13,706 nucleotides of DNA from Actinomycetota bacterium (GTDB taxonomy: Bacteria > Actinomycetota > Actinomycetes > S36-B12 > UBA10799). Below, piece by piece: positions 6,016 to 11,478 of this stretch (positions are counted from its first letter, which is position 1; each line of letters begins with the position of its first letter). The notes under the pieces were generated by a model that saw only the letters and a list, made by a program, of their open reading frames with translations, had not been told where the DNA came from and ran no database searches. The position numbers and the translations under genes are program-made. The DNA lies in the NCBI GenBank assembly GCA_030837445.1, contig JAUPKM010000492.1, positions 1 to 13,706 of the forward strand, given 5' to 3'.

Positions 6016-8246
6016 CAGGGAGACGTGGCATATTCCCCTTGGCTCATCGTCGGGAGCAGCAATCGGCCCCGGCCCACCGTCGGATGCGACACCCGAAACT
6101 GGCTATCATCGGCGGCCGGTTGGAGGATGACAACGCCGCCATCTATGACGAGATGCACCGTCTTTCCGGCGGAAGGATCGTCGTCTTCGCCACGGCGTCG
6201 TCGGTGCCCGACGAGGTCGGCGCTGAGACCGTCGGCGTGTTTCGGGCCTACGGTTTCGATGCGGTCCTGGCCGGGGTTCACGGCTCCGGGGCGATCGGGG
6301 CCGCGCAGAACAAGGCGATCGCGGATCTCGTCGCGGACTACGGCAGCGTCTACTTCACCGGCGGCGACCAGGCCCTGATCACCGGGGCGCTGGCGCCGTA
6401 CGGCAGGGAGAGCCGGGTGCTCAAGGCGATCCGCAAAGCGCATCGCAGCGGTTCGCTGATCGCCGGTTCGAGCGCCGGCGCCGCCATCATGTCCGAGGTG
6501 ATGTTCTCCGGCGGCACATCGCTGGAAGCCGCGACCTACGGTGTGGTCGGCGATGCGGACCAGCCCGGAATGCTGCTGGCGCCCGGGCTCGGCTTCTTTC
6601 CGTGGGGCATTGTCGACCAGCATTTCATCAAGCGCGGCCGGTTCGGCCGGATGGTCGTCGGCATGCAGGCGTCCGGTACGAAGCGCGGCTTCGGTATCGA
6701 CGAGAACACTGCATTGTTCGTCGAGGGCAAGGTGGCCCGGATCATCGGCGAATACGGCGTCTTCGTCTTCGACCTCCAGCAGGCGAGAGCCGACCCCGAC
6801 AACAGGCTGATCGAGAACATCGTCTTCAGCTATGCGGACAACGGTGACAGCTGTGACCTGGAAACCGGCGAGGTTCTGCCCGGCCCGGGCAAGCGGCCGG
6901 TGACCCAGCGTGACATCACCTATAACGCCCCCGCCCGGTCGCTCCGCAACGTCTTCGGCGCCTACACGCTCTACGACCTGGTGGCGCGACTGGTGCTGGG
7001 GGATCCCGAGGACTATCCGATGGATCGCGCCCGTGCGGTCGAGCCCAGGGCGGGTTATGCCACCAGCGTCGAGATCTCCCGCAAGGGCGGCCGTGCGGTC
7101 GCCTACATTCCTGGCGCCGGGCGTGACTTCCGCATGACGGCGGTGGATTTTCGGGCCAGCATGCAGACCCGTCAGCTCAATGCCGCGCAACTGGCAGAGA
7201 CCCGGCGGGCGGCGCTGTCGCGTGACTACGGGGTGAAGCCGGGACCGCAGGCACGCGTGATGATGCTGGGCTCGGCGCCACTCGACCGCAGCGGTGCACT
7301 GCTGAGCGAACTGGCGTCGCGGTGCGAGGGGCCGGTGGGTGTGCTTGCCGCGGCGTCCTCCGAGCCGCGCGCGGCCGCGCGCGACTATATCGACGCCTTG
7401 CGCAGCCAGGGCGTCGAGGCCGTCGACCTCGGCGTCACCATCGACAATGTCGACCGCCTGATGCGCGACGAAGCGCTGATCGAGCAGATCGCCGCCCTGC
7501 GGACCATCGTCCTGACCGGGGGTAACCAGATCCGGCTGGTGGAATGCTTGCTCTACCGCGGCGAGATCACACCGCTGCTGATGGCCATTGCGCGGGCGCG
7601 GGCGGCCGGCGCGATGATCGTCGGGGTCGGCGGCGCGGCCTCGGCACTGTCCGGCTTCATGATCGGCGGCGGCACGTCCTACGAGGCGCTGCGCTTCGGC
7701 ATTGCCTCGGATATGGGACGGCGCGGATTGGTGATCCAGGAGGGGCTGGGATTGTTCGGCGCCGCCATCGTCGACCAAAAGCTGTCGTCGTCGCGCCGGC
7801 TCGGTCGACTTGCCGTCGCCTGCGCCGAGGAAGGGGTACGGTTCGGGCTCGGCCTACTGGAAGACAGCGGCGTCATCGCCAATCACGACAACAGCCAACT
7901 CACCGCGATCGGCGCGCACGGCGCCGTCCTGGTCGAGATCGACACGCTCAAAACCGAGCTTGCCGGAGACGATTTCATCGCGCCCGACACCAGGCTGTGC
8001 CTCGCCGGTCCGGGGGACGTCATCGATATGGCGGCCGGGACCGTCACCCGACTCGCGCCGGCCACCAATTCCGCGGTCGTTCTGGACACGTTGGTCGCCG
8101 AACTGATCGAGGACTGCATCGGAGATGCCGGGCCGGTGACCGCGCCTGGTGTCACACACGAAGCACATATCGCCCTGCTCTACAGCTCTGATGGGGATGG
8201 CACCGGCCATCTCGATATCGAAAGCATCCGTGATCGGCACGGATGA
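6012..8246 (+). CDS. cphB: Tandem-domain cyanophycinase-like protein (S51), second domain degenerate
   Basis: Cyanophycinases are serine exopeptidases (MEROPS S51) that release beta-Asp-Arg dipeptides from cyanophycin; ordinary ones are about 270-300 residues. This one is 744 and holds two copies. Copy 1 (about residues 25-400) has the expected motifs: TGGDQ (116-120), GSSAGA with nucleophile Ser154, DQHF with His204, and IDENTA with Glu231. Copy 2 (about 415-744) keeps the same order but reads TGGNQ (502-506), GVGGAA with Gly540 at the Ser position, DQKL with Lys590 at the His position, and Glu617. It is therefore probably inactive and may be structural or bind the polymer. The ATG at 6012 overlaps the cphA stop (ATGA), implying translational coupling. 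An in-frame ATG at 6084, just before the first beta-strand, is an alternative that would remove an Arg-rich 24-residue extension. Product identity is strong; exact substrate is inferred from linkage to cphA. Confidence 0.9.
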   Translation: MTGRRGIFPLAHRREQQSAPAHRRMRHPKLAIIGGRLEDDNAAIYDEMHRLSGGRIVVFATASSVPDEVGAETVGVFRAYGFDAVLAGVHGSGAIGAAQNKAIADLVADYGSVYFTGGDQALITGALAPYGRESRVLKAIRKAHRSGSLIAGSSAGAAIMSEVMFSGGTSLEAATYGVVGDADQPGMLLAPGLGFFPWGIVDQHFIKRGRFGRMVVGMQASGTKRGFGIDENTALFVEGKVARIIGEYGVFVFDLQQARADPDNRLIENIVFSYADNGDSCDLETGEVLPGPGKRPVTQRDITYNAPARSLRNVFGAYTLYDLVARLVLGDPEDYPMDRARAVEPRAGYATSVEISRKGGRAVAYIPGAGRDFRMTAVDFRASMQTRQLNAAQLAETRRAALSRDYGVKPGPQARVMMLGSAPLDRSGALLSELASRCEGPVGVLAAASSEPRAAARDYIDALRSQGVEAVDLGVTIDNVDRLMRDEALIEQIAALRTIVLTGGNQIRLVECLLYRGEITPLLMAIARARAAGAMIVGVGGAASALSGFMIGGGTSYEALRFGIASDMGRRGLVIQEGLGLFGAAIVDQKLSSSRRLGRLAVACAEEGVRFGLGLLEDSGVIANHDNSQLTAIGAHGAVLVEIDTLKTELAGDDFIAPDTRLCLAGPGDVIDMAAGTVTRLAPATNSAVVLDTLVAELIEDCIGDAGPVTAPGVTHEAHIALLYSSDGDGTGHLDIESIRDRHG

Positions 8247-8251
8247 TCCTG

Positions 8252-8257
8252 AAAGGA
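8252..8257 (+). promoter_or_regulatory. Ribosome-binding site deciding the start of the PIN-like gene
   Basis: AAAGGA lies 9 nt before the ATG at 8267. The upstream in-frame ATG at 8243, which overlaps the cphB-like stop, has no comparable site. Starting at 8267 also puts the first conserved PIN-type aspartate at residue 4, where it belongs. Confidence 0.5.
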
Positions 8258-8266
8258 CGCACAGTT

Positions 8267-8698
8267 ATGTATTTCGACGGGACCACCCTGATCACCCTGC
8301 TTTCCGATGCGGAGAACACGGCGGCAATCGCACCGGCAATCGCCGCCGATGTCCGTGCTCAAACCTCACCGTTCGCGGTCATCGAAGCCGCCATGGAGCT
8401 ACCGGACCTGGGCGAGGCCGGCGTGACGGCCTTTCTCGACGAGCACGGGATCGAACTGCGTGACATGCCCCCCAGCAACCATCTGGTCGAAGGAGCCCTG
8501 GCAGCGGAGGGCAAGCTGAAGGCTCGTCTGCATACCGCCTGCGCGGCCTACTACGAGACGGAGATGTTCGTGTTCCCGACCGGTGGGACGGAGGCTCCCG
8601 AGACGGAGACGCCCCCGTCGGAGGCTCCCGAGACGGACGCTGCCCAGTCAGACGCTCCCCAGACTGAGGCCCAGTCAGACGCTCCGCAAGCCGAGTGA
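8267..8698 (+). CDS. Small PIN-like protein with acidic proline-rich repeat tail
   Basis: 143 residues from the ATG at 8267. Residues 1-103 follow the layout of VapC-type PIN domains. An initial strand with Asp (MYFDGTTLITLL, Asp4) is followed by a helix bearing Glu (SPFAVIEAAMEL, Glu40), then a GIEL strand, a helix ending in a K, and LHTACAAYY where active PINs have roughly L-N-x-G-D-C-x-A-Y. The GD aspartate is replaced (Ala91), so the nuclease metal site looks broken. The resemblance is by eye and needs a profile search. Residues 108-143 contain only T, E, A, P, S, D and Q (ten acidic, no basic), with repeats EAPET and QSDAP, and are likely disordered. No antitoxin-like partner gene is next to it. 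It sits between the cyanophycinase-like gene (start 20 nt after its stop) and the M14 gene (18 nt on). A regulatory or granule-associated role is speculation. Confidence 0.7.
   Translation: MYFDGTTLITLLSDAENTAAIAPAIAADVRAQTSPFAVIEAAMELPDLGEAGVTAFLDEHGIELRDMPPSNHLVEGALAAEGKLKARLHTACAAYYETEMFVFPTGGTEAPETETPPSEAPETDAAQSDAPQTEAQSDAPQAE
8589..8685 (+). repeat. Short in-frame tandem repeats encoding the acidic tail
   Basis: CGGAGGCTCCCGAGACGGA occurs at 8589-8607 and 8619-8637 (30-bp period, ten codons), and CCCAGTCAGACGCTCC at 8643-8658 and 8670-8685 (27-bp period, nine codons). Both periods keep the reading frame, encoding EAPET and QSDAP units. Exact repeats of this size can change copy number by slippage without a frameshift, so tail length may vary between strains. 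Confidence 0.85.
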
Positions 8699-8716
8699 GA
8701 CAGGCCGACTAGACCC

Positions 8717-9814
8717 GTGCTGCGCGAACACCACGATCTGCCGGGCTCACCACATCGCCTGACCGTGCTGCGCTTCGGTGCGGCCGGGACGGGGGCGGGT
8801 AAGAAGGCCTATCTGCAGGCTGGACTGCATGCCGACGAGTTCCCCGGCATGCTGGTCTTGCGAATTCTGGCCGGGCATCTGGCCGAAGCGGAAGCTCACG
8901 GCGGCGTCCACGGTGAAATCCTGCTGGTGCCGCAGGCAAACCCGATCGGCCTGGCGCAGACCGAAACCAGCTTCGTGTCCGGTCGGATCGAAACCGGCAC
9001 CGGAGAAAACTTCAACCGGAACTATGCCGATCTGTCGGACCTCGGAAGCCTGTCGCTGGGGCCGGACGCGGCAGCGAACGTTGAAACGATCCGGGCCGCG
9101 ATGTCCGCTCGGCTTGCGGCGATGCAGCCGGATGGCGCACTGGCTCATCTGCGCCACAGGTTGCTGACGCTCGCCCATGACGCCGACCTCGTGCTCGATC
9201 TGCACGCCGACAACGAGGCCGAGCCGCACATGTATGTCGGCCCGGCGCTATGGCCGGCGGCCGAAGACATCGCCTCGGCGATCGATGCGCGGGCGGTGCT
9301 GCTGTCAGAGTTGTCGGGCGGCTCCCCCTTCGATGAGGCCTGCGCCGGTCCATGGTGGTCGCTTGCCGCGAACCATCCCGGCCTGCCCATTCCGCCGGCC
9401 TGCCTCGCCGCGACGCTGGAAATGGGCAGCAATGACGATGTCATTCCCGAACGCGCAGCTGAGCAAGCCACCGCACTGCTGCGCATGTTGCAGGGACGCG
9501 GGTTTGTCGACGGGTCGGGCGGGCACCCCCGCTTGTCCTGCCGCGCCACGGCGCTGACGGCGATGGCGCAAGTGCGCTCGCCGGTCGCAGGGCTCGTCGT
9601 CTATGACCGTCGGCTGGGCGATCGGGTCCGCAAGGGCGATCTCGTCGCCACGGTGATCGATCCGCTCGGCGACGAGACGGAATTGCGGGCCGAGACCGAC
9701 GGGCGGCTCTTTGCTCGCCATAGCCAGCCTTATGCCTGGCCGGGACGGGTGATCGGCAAGATCGCCGGAGAGATTCCGCTGGAGAGCAGAACGGGCAATT
9801 TGCTTTCGGATTGA
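8717..9814 (+). CDS. AstE/AspA-type zinc hydrolase (M14 family, succinylglutamate desuccinylase/aspartoacylase-like)
   Basis: 365 residues. The fold is a zinc carboxypeptidase-like domain followed by a C-terminal barrel-sandwich (lipoyl-like) domain, the standard AstE/AspA arrangement. Zinc ligands are visible as H-x-x-E in GLHADEFPG (His38, Glu41) and His163 in LDLHAD. NFNRNY (98-103) supplies the Asn-Arg substrate-carboxylate binding residues, and Glu235 in TLEMGS is the probable catalytic acid/base. The barrel domain begins near residue 290 with RSPVAGLVV and has GDRVRKGDLV. Family enzymes cleave amide bonds of N-acylated amino acids such as N-acetyl-Asp or N-succinyl-Glu. As the last gene of the operon it could hydrolyse a cyanophycin breakdown product (beta-Asp-Arg or a derivative), filling the place of the missing isoaspartyl dipeptidase; this is inference. 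The start is the GTG at 8717, the first start codon after an in-frame stop at 8696; its ribosome-binding site is weak, suggesting coupling. Confidence 0.85.
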   Translation: MLREHHDLPGSPHRLTVLRFGAAGTGAGKKAYLQAGLHADEFPGMLVLRILAGHLAEAEAHGGVHGEILLVPQANPIGLAQTETSFVSGRIETGTGENFNRNYADLSDLGSLSLGPDAAANVETIRAAMSARLAAMQPDGALAHLRHRLLTLAHDADLVLDLHADNEAEPHMYVGPALWPAAEDIASAIDARAVLLSELSGGSPFDEACAGPWWSLAANHPGLPIPPACLAATLEMGSNDDVIPERAAEQATALLRMLQGRGFVDGSGGHPRLSCRATALTAMAQVRSPVAGLVVYDRRLGDRVRKGDLVATVIDPLGDETELRAETDGRLFARHSQPYAWPGRVIGKIAGEIPLESRTGNLLSD

Positions 9815-9818
9815 TACA

Positions 9819-9834
9819 CGGTGCCGTCGCACCG
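9819..9834 (+). terminator. Hairpin just after the cyanophycin operon, possible terminator
   Basis: CGGTGC-CGTC-GCACCG is a perfect 6-bp stem with a 4-nt loop, starting 5 nt after the M14 stop. No T-run follows, so it is only a candidate intrinsic terminator. Position between two functionally different gene blocks supports it. Confidence 0.35.
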
Positions 9835-9867
9835 GTGGGCGACGCCGTCAGACGCGGGGTGCCAGGG

Positions 9868-9873
9868 TAACCT
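9868..9873 (+). promoter_or_regulatory. Candidate -10 element for the glycosyltransferase gene
   Basis: TAACCT fits TANNNT and would give a transcript starting near 9880, a 5' UTR of about 40 nt that includes the purine-rich GAGAGAAAG (9902-9910) before the GTG at 9920. No recognisable -35 is seen. Confidence 0.25.
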
Positions 9874-9919
9874 CGTCCTCCGTGGGGGAGCCTCACACGC
9901 TGAGAGAAAGTTCGCTTAC

Positions 9920-11110
9920 GTGTCGTACCGATTTCACATCCTCGCGGTTCCACATGCCGTTTCTGTGCCGGAGTACTCGTCGTGCGCTTTCACGCAGAAG
10001 GTCGTGAAACTGGGCAAGATGCTGACGTCCCGCGGCCACACCGTCATCCACTATGGCCACGAGGACTCCACCGTCGAGTGCACCGAGAACGTCGGTATCA
10101 CCAACGACGAAGACCTGGCGATCAGCTACCCCGGCCACGACTGGCGCACCCAGGGCTGGCCCACCTACAGCTTCGGCGACCACGCCTACCGGAAATTCTT
10201 CAGCCGGGCCATCGAGGAGATCGGCAAGCGCAAGCAACCGGGGGATTTCCTGCTCTGTACCTTCGGCGCCAACCACCAGCCGGTCGCCGAGGCGCACTCC
10301 GACATGATCATCGTCGAACCCGGCATCGGCTACCCGCACGGCGGATTCGCGCGCTTCCGAGTCTTCGAGTCCTACTCGACGCTGCACGTCTACCGCGGCA
10401 TGGACAACGTCGCCAGCGGCGCCAATGACATGTGGTACGACGCGGTGATCCCCAACTACTTCGATCTCGACGATTTCGACTACTGCGCCGAGAAGGACGA
10501 CTACTTCCTGTTCCTCGGCCGGGTGAACTCCGGCAAGGGCATTCACATCGCCCTGCAGGTCGTTCGCGATATTGGGGGCAAGCTGCTCATCGCCGGTGCG
10601 GGCGGGCTGACCGGCCACGAGATAGACACCGACCCGTCGGAGTTCGCAACGCTTCTCGGCGCCGTCGGGCCGGCCGAGCGCCGCAAGCTCCTGTCCAAGG
10701 CGAAGGCGGTGCTGACGCCGTCGACATTTCTTGAGCCGTTCTGCGGTGTTCAGATCGAGGCGATGCTGTCGGGCACGCCGGTGATCAGCACCGACTGGGG
10801 CGCGTTCGCCGAGTACAACCTGCACGGCATCACCGGGTACCGTTGCCGCACCTTCGAACAGTTCATCTGGGCGGCCAACAACATCGGCAACATCGACCCG
10901 GTGAACTGCCGGACCTGGGCCGAGCGCAATTTCTCCCTCGACCGGGTCGCCGACATGTACGAGGAGTACTTCGACTCGGTGTCGCACATTTTCAATGGCA
11001 AGGGCTGGTACGAGCCCAACCCTGGCCGCACCGAACTGAACTGGCTCAACAAGTACCCACCGGAGCACTGGGGCGGATCGGCGCAAGGCGATCCCGCGCT
11101 ACACGTCTGA
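9920..11110 (+). CDS. Glycosyltransferase, GT-B fold, GT4-like
   Basis: 396 residues from the GTG at 9920; upstream in-frame sequence to 9821 is low-quality and lacks family character. The N-terminal Rossmann-type half begins with a short strand (YRFHILAVP) and has a helix plus TVIHYG. The C-terminal half carries the nucleotide-sugar site: FLFLGRVNSGKG near residue 196, KLLIAGAG, a SKAKAVLTPS strand and the E-x7-E motif EPFCGVQIE (Glu272, Glu280), then GTPVISTDWGAFAE. It has no signal peptide or membrane helix, so it acts in the cytosol or peripherally at the membrane, transferring a sugar from an NDP-sugar to an unknown acceptor. It lies 105 bp after the M14 gene and probably has its own promoter. 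With the AT3-SGNH acyltransferase downstream, a role in an acylated glycan or glycolipid is plausible but not shown. Confidence 0.85.
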   Translation: MSYRFHILAVPHAVSVPEYSSCAFTQKVVKLGKMLTSRGHTVIHYGHEDSTVECTENVGITNDEDLAISYPGHDWRTQGWPTYSFGDHAYRKFFSRAIEEIGKRKQPGDFLLCTFGANHQPVAEAHSDMIIVEPGIGYPHGGFARFRVFESYSTLHVYRGMDNVASGANDMWYDAVIPNYFDLDDFDYCAEKDDYFLFLGRVNSGKGIHIALQVVRDIGGKLLIAGAGGLTGHEIDTDPSEFATLLGAVGPAERRKLLSKAKAVLTPSTFLEPFCGVQIEAMLSGTPVISTDWGAFAEYNLHGITGYRCRTFEQFIWAANNIGNIDPVNCRTWAERNFSLDRVADMYEEYFDSVSHIFNGKGWYEPNPGRTELNWLNKYPPEHWGGSAQGDPALHV

Positions 11111-11170
11111 ACCGGACGGCATCGAGCGCATCCCTCGGCTCACCGGGGTTCCGCGGTGACCTGCTTTCGG

Positions 11171-11176
11171 TACTCT
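11171..11176 (+). promoter_or_regulatory. Candidate -10 element for the 67-residue gene
   Basis: TACTCT fits TANNNT. Transcription would start near 11182-11183, leaving about 40 nt before the ATG at 11224. A GTG at 11183 would be a leaderless start, but its frame (stop at about 11281) overlaps the real gene out of frame and is not called. No clear -35. Confidence 0.25.
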
Positions 11177-11223
11177 CAGGCAGTGCCCCCACGCGAGGGA
11201 GTGCCATCGACGGGGGGTCGGTC

Positions 11224-11427
11224 ATGCATTCTGAATCCCAATGGCGGTATCGCGCGTACCGCAAAGGGCTGCGTCTGGTGAAGTACAAGGCGGACTCCCC
11301 CGCGTATGAGCAGTACGGGCCTTACGGGCTAGTCGACCTGTCCACCCGGACCGTCATCGCCACCAACCTGGACGCCGCGGCGGTCGAACGTGAACTGTTC
11401 GAACAGGACCTGACAACCTCCCCGTGA
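11224..11427 (+). CDS. Small conserved-looking protein of unknown function
   Basis: 67 residues from the ATG at 11224; no earlier start exists in frame close by. I do not recognise a family. The N-terminal half is basic and tyrosine-rich (RYRAYRKGLRLVKYK), followed by YGPYGLVDL, which looks like one or two beta-strands, and an acidic helical C-terminus (AAAVERELFEQDL). There is no signal peptide, membrane segment or cysteine. Such a small basic-then-acidic domain could be a nucleic-acid- or protein-binding module; no function is assigned. A G-rich run (11212-11217) serves as a poor ribosome-binding site. It stands alone between the glycosyltransferase (113 bp before) and the acyltransferase (51 bp after). 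Regular amino-acid composition and codon use make it a likely real gene. Confidence 0.65.
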   Translation: MHSESQWRYRAYRKGLRLVKYKADSPAYEQYGPYGLVDLSTRTVIATNLDAAAVERELFEQDLTTSP

Positions 11428-11478
11428 TCCCGGGCGTGGCAGGCAGGTAACCGCGCCTGCGGCGGCAACAATGAGTCC

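Noticed and set aside
5868..7778. 636-codon open frame on the minus strand opposite cphB-like gene
   Set aside because: Same explanation: a shadow of a clearly coding plus-strand gene, with His/Arg/Gly-rich low-information sequence.
8267..8698. Active VapC toxin of a toxin-antitoxin pair
   Set aside because: No antitoxin-like gene is adjacent, the conserved GD aspartate is missing and the gene is tightly packed in a metabolic operon.
11183..11281. Leaderless GTG upstream ORF before the 67-residue gene
   Set aside because: Depends on one TANNNT match; it overlaps the better-supported gene out of frame and has no recognisable feature.
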